Position numbers and translations under genes: made by a program
Part shown: positions 25,086-38,300 of the stretch, in pieces
Position numbering within the stretch: position 1 is the first letter of the stretch
Layout of the letters: the number at the start of each line of letters is the position of its first letter
The notes under the pieces: generated by a model
What the model saw: only the letters and a program-made list of their open reading frames with translations
What the model was told of the DNA's origin: nothing
The model's database searches: none
Assembly (NCBI RefSeq): GCF_051622035.1
Contig: NC_135367.1
Coordinates: 12,994,501 to 13,058,500 of the forward strand
DNA length: 64,000 nt
Reading direction: 5' to 3'
DNA from: Arctopsyche grandis
Lineage: Eukaryota; Arthropoda; Insecta; Trichoptera; Hydropsychidae

Positions 25086-25884
25086 ATGACTGACATGGAA
25101 GATACTCATTTCGAGACCGGAGATTCCGGTGCCTCGGCAACCTTTCCCATGCAGTGCAGTGCACTGCGCAAGAACGGTTTTGTGATGCTCAAGGGACGTC
25201 CTTGCAAGATTGTTGAAATGTCGACATCTAAAACTGGAAAACACGGACACGCCAAAGTTCACATGGTCGGGATCGATATATTCAATGGAAAGAAGTAAGT
25301 ACAATTAATGATTTTTATTTATATTATATTATATGCTGTACATGCGAACCTTGAGTCACTAATCTGAACTGTTATGATTGTTGGATCGGTGCTAAAGGTC
25401 ATTCGTAGATTATTCGTTGTCATTTCAAACCCTGGGTGATGTTTTTAATATGTCTCCAAATGGAATTAAGGATTGACATACATTTTATTTTTGATTTTGT
25501 CAGTATGTATTTTTATTTTGTTTTGTCTTTGTCAAGATACGAAGATATATGCCCTTCTACACACAATATGGACGTGCCACATGTTAAACGCGAAGACTAC
25601 CAGTTGACAGACATAGACGATGGTTATTTGACTCTCATGGCCGACAATGGTGACTTACGTGAAGATCTGAAGTTGCCCGATGGGGAACTCGGCACACAGC
25701 TGCGTTCTGACTTCGACGTCGGCAAGGAATTACTCGTAAGCCTCGTGACATTGCAGTGTATGATAATTGCAGAGTTGAATTTGTATTGATTTTTATTTTT
25801 TCGTATTTGCAGTGCACCGTTCTGAAGTCTTGCGGTGAGGAGTGTGTGATCGCCATCAAAGCGAACACCGCTCTTGATAAATAA
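25086..25884 (+). CDS. eIF5A: Eukaryotic translation initiation factor 5A
   Basis: Three coding exons: 25,086-25,294, 25,537-25,735 and 25,813-25,884, giving 480 bases and a 159-residue protein, the usual length. Junctions are GAA|GTAAGT, GTCAAG|A, CTC|GTAAGC and TTTGCAG|TGC, all in phase. eIF5A binds the ribosome and relieves stalling during elongation and termination, notably at proline runs. The hypusine loop is intact: in [12 protein letters not shown] the modified lysine is residue 52 (Lys50 in human numbering). The first half (to about residue 85) is the SH3-like domain and the rest the OB-fold domain, starting near [14 protein letters not shown]. The start is the first ATG after the acceptor at 25,027. 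The gene converges on the capping-protein gene to its right. Family and structure are certain. Confidence 0.97.
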
Positions 25885-26845
25885 GCTCAACCAATCCATC
25901 ACAGTTGCCCGCCCCCGGGGAGAGCCACACAAATACCAACAACACTTTCATTATTATAATGATATAAACTAAAAACAAAAACAAAAAAAACACAACTTAT
26001 GGACTGGTCTTTTATAAAAAGAAATTGTATAAATATTGACAAAGAAGATGGAAGTATTTGTGTGCGGATGTGAGATTGAGGCCACTGAAGTGTCTTCGTA
26101 TCATTCTGTAAATGTCATCTCTCATTGCCTCTAGACGAGGGATGCTAACAACATAAATTTTATAACAAAACCATAATCAAGGTTTTTTGGGGATAATATC
26201 ATATATTTAGCGGACAGAGAGATTTAACACAATTTTTTTACTTTTTTAAGTGGTGAATTTTTTAAGCAGTAAAGGAACTTAAATCATAGATTAGTTAGCT
26301 AAGCTAATAATTGCATTTGCAAACATTTGATAAAATCGTGCTTATACAAAATGTATGTATTTCGTATGAAACATGTATGTTGATAGATAAGGGTGGTGCG
26401 ATGGAAGATTTTTGTTTTTTTTTTCTTTATATTAAGTTTTGTCCACACGCGCGCCTAACAAATGCTGGAACATTGTATTTTATTATGCCCCAAAAAACCA
26501 CCCATATGTATTTAAACTGTGTGTATTTGTATGTGTATGTTTAATCAACCATGTATCAATTACACCTTTTCGTGTAAGTGGCGTGGGCTAAAATTAATCC
26601 AATATGTATTTTGAAAAGTGAATAATAACCAGACCATTGCTAATCGAGGCATCGCATCCTTCGAAACGTGTCGACTTCGTCGATGCTTAATTTTGCATAC
26701 ACATTTTTTGAACGGTTTGCTGCATCATCACTATTTGCCGATGACACATAATGGCACAAAAGTGTTTGTTGAATTGTCAGGATATATGAAGTGAAGATTA
26801 TTGAAGTTTATAATTAAAATAAATAAAATATAAAAAAAAATATAA
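25885..26845 (+). other. Likely eIF5A 3' untranslated region
   Basis: After the TAA at 25,882 no gene is seen. The first clear AATAAA cluster downstream is at about 26,815-26,830, so the mRNA may end shortly after. The exact cleavage site cannot be read from sequence. Confidence 0.4.
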
Positions 26846-29690
26846 AGCGTTACTATTTTATGGCTGACCTTTTTTTAAAAAAAGTTTTTTTAACTCTTAA
26901 TAATTATGCCTATACGTATATATATATACAATACATATATATATCTTACTCATTGTATTAATTTATTTTTCTCATGAACTTTCGATGTTATTAATTCTGT
27001 AGGTTTATTTATCCGGATCTGTTCTTTAATTTGCCTTTTTAAGTTTTTTCAAGCTATTTGTAATAAGCCTAACAATTTTTAGTATAATAAATCTATTGTG
27101 TATGTTCTGATACGATTGGGCAATAAATTCATTGGATGCTTCCTCTGATATATAATACATATATATATATAAATATACATCTATGTATGTATATCCATAT
27201 ATATTAGTATTATGCTTAACGATAGGCAAAAAAATAACAAATGCATATATATTTCGTGTAAAATTTCGTGTTGAACAATCATATTACTCGCATGCATATA
27301 TATACAATATATTTATAATAATACAGGCTTCAAATATTTTTCGGGACATCTTGTGTGGAATTGTCATTTTTATTATTTATATAAGGGACATAGTATTTCC
27401 AATGCCTCTAATACATATCTTGAACACTTAGATGTAATATTCAATATAAACCGGGTGTTTAGTTGATATATATATAATTTTTTTTGTATTGTGAAGACTG
27501 ACCGATTTTATATTTTAGTGGACGGGATGATTTAAGGCAATTTATTTTTTCCTACAGTTTTTATATGCATTTTTGGCTGTGCTCAAGTTTGTAAAAAAAC
27601 TGATCTGCATTGGCGTTGTCGGGATTGCTGCATTTATTAGTTTGGTGAATTTGGAAAGCGACACTAGTAGTCTTTTTTCCATTTTTCGCTCGTTTCGTTT
27701 TCGTCGGTAGTCTCTAGTTGTACGGTAACGGCCGAATGTGCGGGTTCGTGTATTTTTACAATATTGTATTACGAATAAATATCAGATCCACTGAGATGTC
27801 TCAAGAAATACATCCATGAATGAAAGGGATATATGTATATTTAGTTAGTTTATTATTAAAATCAAATTAAAAAGAAAATTGTTGTCATGCAATCAGATGT
27901 ACGAATACACACTGTATTCTTTTACCAATTTATATTTTATGTAAATTTGAATAAATCTTAAATTGTTCTAAACAATCCGCACACATTTATAGTAATATTT
28001 TTTTACATATATTTATACACACGATTCTCTCTATCTCTCCTTTGTTGATTTAGCAGTTTGATTGTTATGACGTTGATGAACGTTGTAAGCGTGCGTGTGT
28101 GGTAATATATATATTTTTTTTTTATTAATTCTATAGTCTGTTTATGGGAACGTACCATCTGAATAAATACAGACGTGAGAGGCCTGCAACTTATAAAAGT
28201 TTTCACTTACAAAACCTTTTCCGTTGACTCACTTCTTCCGTCTTTCCTTATTTTCCTATTCAATTACTACAATAACAATGCGGAACATTGAATGCAGTTT
28301 TTATACATTTGGCAGAAAGGACTGAGTTTGTGGAGCTAATAGCGAAATTAATATGGTTTGTAATAGCATAAGTACAAAATCCGTATGAAAGTAACTTGAC
28401 GTTTGCTATGAAGTGGTGGAAAGTTTTTTGATGTGCCAATTTGCTTTATGATCAACTGTAGATAAACACAAATGCTCCATAGTTTTGAGACATGTTATTT
28501 GTAGTCGGTACAAATTTAAAATATACTTCTACCTGTAAGTCAGATTTAGCCTGAAATTTCTGGAATAAAAATTGACGATTCAAACTTGAGTTCCAATTTC
28601 TTACTTCCGCTGGTGTTTGAGAACAAATCAAATTCTCAACGCACGAAGTATTTATTGTATCGCAGCAGTTTCTTACCTTTCCTTCATCTAATAGTCATTG
28701 CTTTCGATTCTCAACATGTTTCGGAAACATCTTAATCCTTTGCCCGCGAATGACTTGTATAGGAGTCACGCGTAAAATGCCAGTAACGAGAAAGGCATAA
28801 CTAGTGAGAAAGTAAAATACTTCTAGCGTAATTTACTACTTAAAATAATACTTCAGGTGTCAATTGACATTTGGTCATTTGAATATAACTTACAATATGT
28901 AGTTATGGTCAAAAATTCGCTAAAAAAAGTACCACGAAAGTTGCAATGGGCCAAGGTTTAAACATGAAGCATACTAAAAAAAAAATGTATTGATATAGTT
29001 AACGTCATCATTGATGTCCTCAGTTTCTCAAAACCACAGATAGAACCCAATCCTATACATTAACTGGATAATTGAATAATTATGGTTTCCTTGTGTACTC
29101 GTTACACTATTGGGATTCTTCATTAGTTCCACTGAATGATTGTTTCTGCAGTTCTTCGACTTGCTCGAGTTATTTCACTAGCAATTAATCTTATAGATGA
29201 TCAGATTATTCCAGATCAAATTCCAGAAATAAAATAATATCTGTGATTTGTTGAAAAAAAATCATTTTTTCATTAAATATTCATGAGATAATAATGGAAA
29301 ATGAAAGTCTCAATTAAGTTATATTTGTATTTGAATAATAATTGTCTATGCGCCATAATAGATCACTTATTTAAATTACCTATGTTTATTATATATATTT
29401 ATAATTTTTTAATTTTGCACTGCTCCTATTTTTTTTAAAAATATCAAACATTAAATGGACATAATTAGACGACAATTAACTAATACTGTTTAGTGGTTAC
29501 GAAATATAAAAATATTTATTTTATATATACGTACATATTATATAATAAAAAAAATCTTAAAAATACTGATGGAAATTGTGCTGTGAGAATGTTTAATCCA
29601 ATGCAAAACTTTCATTCAGTAAATCCACACAAATAACGACGCTAGTGTAAGCTTTTTTTTTAGCAATATTAGTTTTCACGCTTATGAATG
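26846..29690. other. Gene-free DNA between convergent genes
   Basis: AT-rich sequence with many TATATA and TATG runs. A more GC-rich unique stretch at 27,590-27,750 and another at 28,570-28,810 have no frame. No repeats with clear ends were identified. Confidence 0.4.
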
Positions 29691-29691
29691 T

Positions 29692-29697
29692 TTTATT
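29692..29697 (-). promoter_or_regulatory. Candidate poly(A) signal for the capping-protein gene
   Basis: AATAAA on the minus strand, about 480 bases after the stop codon. Other AT-rich candidates exist, so this is only plausible. Confidence 0.3.
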
Positions 29698-30173
29698 TTT
29701 TTATAAATATCATTAGAATGAATAAATGCACTGCACATAGCTCAAAAAAAAGGCTACTTTTTTTTTAATATGATTAGTCCTAACAAATAAACTACAACGA
29801 AATTAATTAAAAAAAAAAAGATTAAACAAACGAAGGTGCGATAATTCGACAATGAAATGAAAATGTTAGTCATGGTAATAATTATCAATTTGCGAGTACG
29901 CATTGTGAACGTTTATAATATTTTACGGGTACAGTCTAAATATGTCCATCTACAAATAACAACGCATTCAAATTTCGTCCATTCACGAGATCGATCGCAG
30001 TCCCATCGCCTCGACACCTCGATATTATATATTATGTATCAATAAGAAATCAAATCGAAATTAACTTGTGACCGGAATATTGCTATGGTGAGGTGTCGAA
30101 ACATGGGATCGATCGGTCACTTTCATCCGAGCAGCTATGTATATATGTATATAGGAGAGCAAGATTAGGGTTT

Positions 30174-33100
30174 TTATTCGGAAGGACGCCCGGCTTGACG
30201 GCGATGCAGAGCCGCAGCCAGATCTTGCTGCAAAGCGGCTTGTTTTTGTTGTTCCCCTAGAGACACCACCGAGCGCAAACCGTTGACGATATCTTTCGTC
30301 TTACCTAAAAGTAGAATAACATTTTAAACACTGCTATAATTGCATCGTAGACCGTACTATGAAAAGTTAAGAGATGTACCGAAATAAATTTCATTGAGCG
30401 TGTTTCTTATTTTGTTCTCCATGTCTTCGACCATACGACCTATATTGGCTATATGCGGACTTGCTTCACTCACCGCTGCGTCTTGCTCGGCCTGCAATAA
30501 TAAAAAAAAAACATCGATTATCGTCGTTATCTAATCGGTGAGTGTGCGGTTTCCGATTATAAATAGGGAATTTGATTAATTTCGTACATCGGATGTCGCA
30601 GTTCAAATAACTTAGAAAGGTCATGCGGCAGTTTGATATTTATATCAAGCACTAAAAACTTGATATCATACTGTAATTTAAATTTTTGTAGTTTGCATAT
30701 TTGAGGATTATACTTTTTATTATTATTTAGGGTACTTATTGGTTATATGGGCGCAACCGGGCATCAATTATACACTTACAATAACACAAACAAATATACG
30801 GCAGTTAAATTAATGGTCTCTTGGTTGTCGCTACCAGTTTTAGTATAGTGACAGTATGCAACCAGCGATTGACGTTACATCGAACAATATGCTGAATTTA
30901 GGTGACACCCTTTGACAAAAACAATGAGATTAATTTATTTAGGAAAGCCAGGGTTGGTTTTTACAGCGATTGCAATTTTTATCATTCATTATAGTGTAAA
31001 AGTGGTCAGTTTTTCGACTAAAAATTTTCAATTACTTATAATTGGAGCTATCAGACAGAAAATAAAACAATTTTACATATTACAGAAAATTATTTACTCT
31101 TATTCTTAGCGTGCCTACCAAATTCATGCAACTGCCGTGTATTTGTTTGTGTTCGTATACAGTCCCTGATCATAATATTACGCCACCTCGATTGAATCGC
31201 GTTCGCGCCCATTTGTAAATAATTCACAATAAGATATTTTGGGCTAGTTTTTTTTGTAAGCTCATCCTTATTTGCTACTCTATTCACCAACAAAAAAATA
31301 ATTTAACATTATCCTTCAAAATGTCTTCAAAAATAAAAGTGAAATGATAGAAATGAGTTTGCTCCTGAATTACGTAAAGCATATACGAGCGTTTCTGAGA
31401 AGATTTTTTATTATTTCGTTAACAACACCGTGATTTTTTCTTTTGCTACAGGTTTATTATATTTTTAGGGTAAGTTGGTGATTAATTTGTAAAAAAATTA
31501 CTTTCATTTATGTTTTAAATTGCTCGTGAGTCTTAAATAGATTATTTTTTAGATTAGTCGGAAAGCAATTCTTTTTAAAGAAAGAAATGCAAGTATTTAT
31601 AAAACTGGAATGTTTTATAAACATAAAATCGCGACAATAGAGGGTGTAAGTAATACGGCTGTTTGCAAAATAACGAGACATCTGGAACAAAGTGGCGATC
31701 CCACACTCAACAAGCGGGTTAACCCTTTGGCTGCTACGAGGTTTTTCAATGTCCAAGCGAAAAATGCTAACATTTGTAATTATTTTGAAAAAAAATAAAT
31801 ATAATATATTTTTTTACATACTTACTTCGCCGAACACTCGTAATTTTTATAATACTTTATATACATTTTTAAGAAGCAGTCATGGACTCGTGCTCTCTCT
31901 TTCTGTCTTGCTTTTACATGCGTGCGTGCGAAAGAGATACCTACATATATACACTAAATAAGTTTTGACAATTGTTTTCCGACGCTTTATTCTTTTCAAT
32001 AATCTATTTTTAGATATCGATGTATCCTTACAACATGCGATATATTCGAAACAGGTAGCGGTCTTTCTCTCTTTCTTTCTTGGTTTTAATTGTGTACGTG
32101 TGAGCGAGACACACAAGGATGCGAAGTTTCTAATAATCAAATAATTTTTCAACATGTATCATAAACATTTTGTATGCATTTCAGTTGCATTTGATTGATT
32201 GCATGAATTCGTGACGTCTCGTGACCTATATAATTGAAAGCGGATTTCTATTGTTTTTTGCCATTTATTTTAACTATGCAAAATGATATCGGACAGTGAA
32301 AGTGATGAAAGCGAAATAATAGCTCCTCGCCGAGGAACTCGACAAATCAGCAGCTCTACTGATTCTGAAAATGGATTTATCGACAATAATCAATTCCCAA
32401 GTAATAACTCCTTATATGACATTGACAATGAACCCGAAATTAACTTTGATGATGAACCCGAAATTGAAGAGCTTTTATTTAAAAAATTGATAAATATTTA
32501 TAAAGCTTGATTGAAAAATAAATATAAATACGTATATAAAAAAAATGTTTCGTGCCACTGATGCGCTGGTGGCTCAAAGAAAGTATTGAAATACGACAAT
32601 TAATGACGTCAACAACGATCGTCGTAGCAATCTTCGCCGATTTCAAAACAACGATTTATCGTTGTTGTAGCAGTCAAAGGGTTAAATGTGGCGAAAAAAA
32701 AAAAAATTAGCCCCCGTGAGGATCTAAGGATTGTCAAAATTGTTACTAGAAACTGCTTAATAACAAATAAAAGGATTCAACAGGAGCTGAAAGACGAAAA
32801 TGTGGAGATAGACGAGAGGATCCAGCGCTATCTCGCCGAGGCTAGATAGCGCTGGATCTCTCGAAAAGACGGCGCCTTGCAAAAAAGCCGATGCCAACCC
32901 AAAGAATGAGCAAATCGCGATTAAATTGGGCAAATAAACATTAAAACTTCACCCTAGAACATTGGAAAACGATAATTTGAATGTTACAAAATTATTGTCT
33001 TGTGTCTTAAATTTACAAAACCACTAAAATGTATGCATATTTCAAGGTGCATTGAAAGGTGAATCTTCCATTCAAAAGCAATGGAAACACACCAATTGGT

Positions 33101-36100
33101 TCGGAGATGAATTAGGCGAAAGCTATAATGACCGATGCCCACAAATTGAGACAAAACATTCCCTTTTGGGGTCTATAGCGTCGATGGTCCAGGTACCTGA
33201 GTGTGGGATCGCCACTTTGTTCCAGATGTCTCGTTATTTTGCAAACAGCCGTATTACTTACACCCTCTATTGTCGCGATTTTATGTTTATAAAACATTCC
33301 AGTTTTATTAATGCTATAAATACTTGCATTTCTTTCTTTAAAAAGAATTGCTTTCCGACTAATCTAAAAAATAATCTATTTAAGACTCACGAGCAATTTA
33401 AAACATAAATGAAAGTAAATTTTTTACAAATTAATCACCAACTTACCCTAAAAATATAATAAAGCTGTAGCAAAAGAAAAAATCACGGTGTTGTTAACGA
33501 AATAATAAAAAATCTTCTCAGAAACGCTCGTATATGCTTTACGTAATTCAGGAGCAAACTCATTTCTATCATTTCACTTTTATTTTTGAAGACATTTTGA
33601 AGGTTAATGTTGTATTATTTTTTGTTGGTGAATAGAGTAGCAAATAAGGATGAGCTTACAAAAAAAACTAGCCCAAAATATCTTATTGTGAATTATTTAT
33701 AACCGTTACAAATGGGCGCGAACGCGATTCAATCGGGGTGGCGTAATATTATGGTCAGGGACTGTAAGTGTGTATACTAATGCTTGGTTGCGCCCATATA
33801 ACCAACAAGTTATTGGTTGTGGCTATTTGCAGGTACTATATCTGCGAATTATTGGCTATTTGCAGGTACTATATCTGCGACAGGCGCAAAGCCTTCTGCG
33901 CATGCGCGTGAACTTATAATCCGATTATTATTTCTTACATTTAATGTATGCTAGACTTGTTTAAATCAATTTTAATCTTATATGTTTAATCAATCGTTTA
34001 TACTACGTCACTTTACGAGTTCGAATTAAAATCAAGAGGTTTAAAACAAAATTTTATCAGTAAACACGCTGACAGTGACAGTTCACGCGCATGCGCAGAA
34101 GGCTTTGCGCCTGTCGCAGATATAGTACCTGCAAATAGCCACAACCTTATTTATTTCTTGTGTGCAGAGCTGGCCCGCGAATTTTCGCGCTGTTCAATAT
34201 TATAAAATACAAAATAAAACTGCACAATATGGTACAAAAAGAAAGGCAATACAATATAAAAATACGCAAAGAATAAAAATAGAGATCTAACAAAATTTTG
34301 TAAATTCGTAAAATGAACTAAAAAAAAAAATGAAAATTACAAAAGTTTTTAACTTTCGGTAAAATGCTTTCTAAATATTATATATCACATCGTTAGTCCG
34401 ATATAAGGCGAAAGTATGACAGGTTTATGAGAATTTCTGTTTATTTATATTTCGTTCTTTGTTCATCAAAATATTTTAGACGCCCTTTCTTTTACAGCGC
34501 CTGTGTGTGCCAAACACTTCGCACACGAAACGAACCGGCTCTGCTTGTATTAATAGTACATAAACTTTCAAGTGTGTTGACCTTATACTATCCGAGTTCA
34601 TAATTGTTTGGGTTGCGGCATCATGAGTCAACATAAGGGTGTGACCTTTATCGCTAAATGATGACTACAAATTCATACTTATCAGATTTGCATACAATTT
34701 CAGACCCTAATCATACTTGAAATATCAAATACTTGAACTCTCTATTTGAATATTATTATTAGAAACGACATCAATTGGCCATTTGGATTTCAAAGTACGA
34801 AACATGTTAGTGAGAACCGTATATTTCCACAATGGTGCTTTTTTCCACTACATACAATGCGATTTACTTAGCTTTGAAGTGAGTGTTTAAATTTTATGGT
34901 CAACGGATAAGCTTGCCTGTCTCGTTAAACTACCGCCTAGATTCATAGTGCCGCTGGCTTCTTTGTGCGTCTGTAACCATAACATAGCCGTAGAAGTGAG
35001 TTTGTAGTGAGCACTGCGTCCAGAACTTTTCTCTTGTACTTCGACTACATGTATAGAATCCCAGCAACCTCTTATTTTTTGTGATCCATCACCCGCCTTT
35101 TTGATAAGAATTACGCCTACAAAAACAAAATTTTCGTATTATCTCCCGTTCGTTGATTACAAAATCACCATTCATATAGAAAATCTACCTGCAAATCCAT
35201 GATCCAAGTCCCATAAGTATACGGATGATACACCGCCTTCGAAATACATCTCTCTGTATTGGTCGAAGGCGTGGTTCGCATCGATCTCGAGCCGCCGTAG
35301 CTTTTCAGACGGCATTGAGCCGTCTTCGAGTGGAGGATCGTACGTGTTGGACCACGGCGAGCGGTACGAGTCGCCGTCTCTATTGTAGTCGCACAGTAAA
35401 TAATCTTTACCGTTGCTTTTGTCTTTGGCTATTTTCAACGGTTGATCGACCGATGAGAGCAAATCTTCGCAAAGACTCGGCACCAGATCGATGAGGTCGC
35501 ACAGGTTTTTCTCGATCTGCTGAGGAGGCAACCTCCTCATCAGATCGAGGGCACAGTCCATCTGCGCGTCCGTCTACAAAACAGAAAAACCATCACATTT
35601 CTGGATACAATTTTGAGTTCAATATATGTGTGTGTAGTGTATGTGTATTCCCAACTTGTAATAACAGCACTTACAGAACCAACAAGAATTAGAATATGAA
35701 ACCAAATATATATAAAAAAAAATCAATGATTTATTGATATAGGTCAAACTTTACCTATTCTGTCAACGAATATATCATTTATATACCAAGTTGGATGAAT
35801 CATGTCTCTATACATAGGACGATCAACAGACCGAGGCCAGTTATAAGTACATACATACATTTATATATAACCTAAATCAGGTGCGATGTATAAAAATACA
35901 TCTACTCCGTTCAGTATACAAAACTATTTTGATATTCTCATTAGAAAGTGCATACAGTTCGAAGCAAATGATTAATTCTTTTTGATTTTGACATTTTTTT
36001 TTGACGGATAGAATGAGTATGACGTGACCTACATAACTGAATCTGTGATATGTTGTGTAAAATACAAAAGGTTTGATTGATCTATAAGATGTAAATAAGA

Positions 36101-36748
36101 TACAAATTGGAAGAGAAAGATCTGATGATGAATTCATTGCAGTCTTTGAGCCTAAAAAATGAATGATGAAAAAATGCGATATTTTATAATTCTATACATA
36201 GAATTCATATTATAAGACTTGACGGATTTAGAAATATTTATTTTGAGTCATATATCAGCTCTTATTTTTGTATGTCGTACAAAATTAAAAGATTAATTTT
36301 ATTATATTTTAGAATAATACATGCCTGGCATAACGTGAAAATCTGAATATTTAAGCGATATTGTAAAGTTTGGCATTCAAATGTGAATTTGTACAAATCA
36401 AAACGCCAAATGTTTCCATTAAAAGAACTGACATCAAACTTTCATTCATCGAAAAAAAATTATATATGAAAGTGAATATGAGTAAAACACTAGCTTCTAT
36501 CGTAGAGTAGAAAGAGAGGGGTTTATAGGTGATGGGCGTGTGAGAGAGAGAGATAGCAATCGAGTGACATCACTGATAAGTGGTCGGCGTTGAGCTGTCA
36601 TTTGAAAATGAGTGTTTTGCACGGCTGACTCCGAGGCTCGGGGCGCCGGAGATGGGGGCGCACAAAAGGCGCTTCGTTGTATTTCAGTGTGATTTTCAGG
36701 ATCTCGGTGTGGGTTTGGTGTGTTTATTTGATATCGGCCACTCACCAT
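30174..36748 (-). CDS. cpb: F-actin-capping protein subunit beta (CapZ beta)
   Basis: Five coding exons on the minus strand: 36,748-36,746 (only the ATG), 35,573-35,189, 35,116-34,917, 30,491-30,380 and 30,304-30,174. They sum to 831 bases and 276 residues, the normal length. The protein pairs with the alpha subunit to cap actin barbed ends. Recognisable stretches are [106 protein letters not shown] and the C-terminal tentacle from [11 protein letters not shown]. Exon 1 ends ATG|GTGAGT; exon 2 begins TDAQMDCAL, so the start is split from the body as in other insects. The intron after LTRQ begins with GC, not GT (CAG|GCAAGC), and is 4.4 kb long, filled with nested transposons. Confidence 0.96.
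31160..33764 (+). mobile_element. Tc1-like transposon with 550-base inverted arms
   Basis: The ends CAGTCCCTGATCATAATATT and (inverted) CAGTCCCTGACCATAATATT are flanked by TA on both sides (31,158-31,159; 33,765-33,766). The left arm (31,160-31,709) is repeated inverted as the right arm (33,198-33,764), far longer than a normal terminal repeat; both arms include the start of the transposase with its helix-turn-helix ([20 protein letters not shown]). Between them are further transposase remnants ([20 protein letters not shown] and, near 32,885, a KKPMPT-type stretch) without a continuous frame, and a piggyBac-type insertion. Without that insertion the element is about 1.64 kb. It is non-autonomous. 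Confidence 0.85.
31723..32681 (+). mobile_element. piggyBac-type element nested in the Tc1 element
   Basis: CCCTTTGGCTGCTACGA at the left and its inverted partner TAGCAGTCAAAGGG at the right are bounded by TTAA on each side (31,719-31,722; 32,682-32,685), the piggyBac target. A frame at 32,283-32,510 ([20 protein letters not shown], then acidic) resembles the acidic N-terminus of piggyBac transposases; the catalytic part is deleted. It interrupts the Tc1 element and so is younger than it. Confidence 0.85.
33815..34146. mobile_element. Foldback MITE, GGTTGTGGCTATTTGC ends
   Basis: GGTTGTGGCTATTTGCAGGT at the left is matched inverted by ACCTGCAAATAGCCACAACC at the right, and the arms continue through ATATCTGCGACAGGCGCAAA and CTTCTGCGCATGCGCGTGAA. 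TTATT flanks both ends. The left arm carries an extra copy of a roughly 35-base unit ending GCGAATTATTG. A relative with the unit amplified lies at 41,701. It is in the third intron of the capping-protein gene. Confidence 0.75.
34147..34916 (-). other. Intron sequence of the capping-protein gene
   Basis: No gene or bounded repeat was seen between the foldback MITE and the exon ending at 34,917. Confidence 0.5.
35574..36745 (-). other. First intron of the capping-protein gene
   Basis: Runs from the GTGAGT donor after the ATG to the acceptor TTTTGTAG at 35,574. AT-rich, with a GC-richer end next to exon 1 (36,580-36,745). No other feature was recognised. Confidence 0.6.
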
Positions 36749-36860
36749 GTTTGCGGGGCGTGTGGAGCTCGAGCTGACAGCTTCCGGGCGGCGGCACGTG
36801 GCCTCAACACCGCAGTGCGTGGCCAGTACCTATACAATTCGCAATAACTATTTTTGAGCG
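36746..36860 (-). promoter_or_regulatory. Likely 5' UTR and promoter of the capping-protein gene
   Basis: The sequence upstream of the ATG on the minus strand is CG-rich (CGCCGCCCGGAAGCTG), holds an E-box CACGTG at about 36,796 and an ETS-like CCGGAAG. The transcription start is not defined. Confidence 0.4.
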
Positions 36861-38224
36861 TTTTCATTTTTTACGGTGCCATGTATGTGAAAAAAAGTAT
36901 TTATGAATTCAATCTGGAGTTTATATAATTTTAAAAGCGTAAAAAATGAGTAGGATGATCAAATAGGTTGTTAGCACTTTTATGCTAAATTAAAAAATAT
37001 ATTAAATTATCAAATTTTACTCAAGAGTGTAAAAACATAAATATTCTCAGGTGTATACCCGTTTTAATGTACTGAGTGATTTATTGACTCTAGAAGAAAA
37101 TTAATTGGCAAATAATAACTGACTGTCGCTAAATATGTATGTTTGTGACGGACGATCAACCAGTATGGGGAACCAATCACAGCCGAGTAATCGAGACGCC
37201 AGGGAGCGTGGTAGTGGGGGAGGGAAGGGGGGGGTGACGAGCGTCCTCGCATTTGTTCTTCGGCTGCGGCGGACGTGCCGGAGCGCGGCTCTGGGCGTCG
37301 GGGGCCCTGGGGATGAAGCCCCAGAGTGCTAGAGGCGTCAGGGGCGCGAAGCCCTCAGGGCACACACACACACATACATTCATTCATCATATCGAACGGG
37401 TTGGATTGCTAAGTTTATAATGTGTCACTTTTATTACTATTAATATTACGTGCGCATATAACTTTATTTTTATTCGTGTTTCAATTCCTTTTCGAAACCA
37501 CTCGTTGAAATCAACGGGCACAACACTAGTTTATAATAGTTCCAATTCTGATTTTAAAATGGACACATATGTAATATACATACGGTAAACGGTTTGTACA
37601 CGTTTGTAATGGCGGGTTTTTGTCGCAAATCGGTTAATGTCAAATGTGGACAAATTAGTGTTGTGAATAAAAGTACAAATGTAGTTTCACAAAAGGTTAT
37701 TATCCATTTTAATTTTTTAACTTACAGATGTGTGGTGTAATTAAGATAGATTTTTGCGTTCTATTGTGTAAATTTGTTACAGTAATATGGCAACTTAATA
37801 TTTGTACAAATACTTTTATTTCACAATGAGGTTTCCAATGAAAAATCTTTATGTATTTTCAAAATAAGAAACAAATATTTATAAAGCAAGCGTTCATTTT
37901 AAAGTAAGGTATTGTGAGTTGGTGATATGCAAGGATTGATTGATGATAAAATTATTGTTTAAAAAATGAAATTCACGATCATTGAGGCCATAATTTGAAA
38001 AATTAGATGTAGTTTGTGATCTCTAAATATCAATCCAGGCCTAATATATTAAAAAAGAATCATTGTACTCTGTGAGAATTGTAGTTAAAAGAAATGTTTA
38101 TACATATTTGTTTTATCAGTGTTTATATATTTTAGTATAAAAATGCAATTAATTTAATACGATAATAGTTTACTTACATAAATTTAAAATAAAAAAGTAA
38201 GATTTCAGAAAAATATATCAATAT
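36861..38224. other. Gene-free DNA with a GC-rich block and a Helitron-like end
   Basis: 37,160-37,370 is strikingly GC-rich (GGGGGCCCTGGGGATGAAGC and related palindrome-like words), with a short (CA)n run at its end. About 150 bases on, AACGGGCACAACACTAG ends at 37,529 before a T, the type of end seen in Helitron-like elements; no matching start was identified, so the element cannot be bounded. Confidence 0.35.
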
Positions 38225-38230
38225 TTTATT
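38225..38230 (-). promoter_or_regulatory. Poly(A) signal after the hAT-derived frame
   Basis: AATAAA on the minus strand about 70 bases past the stop codon of the frame ending at 38,301. Position and strand fit 3' processing of that transcript. Confidence 0.5.
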
Positions 38231-38300
38231 TGTGACAAAAATTACATAGAAAATAAATGATTAACAGGGAACTGAATTATATGTACATAATTATGAATAC

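Noticed and set aside
35225-35494. Plus-strand frame opposite the capping-protein exon
   Set aside because: It is the complement of a strongly conserved coding exon and has no family resemblance.
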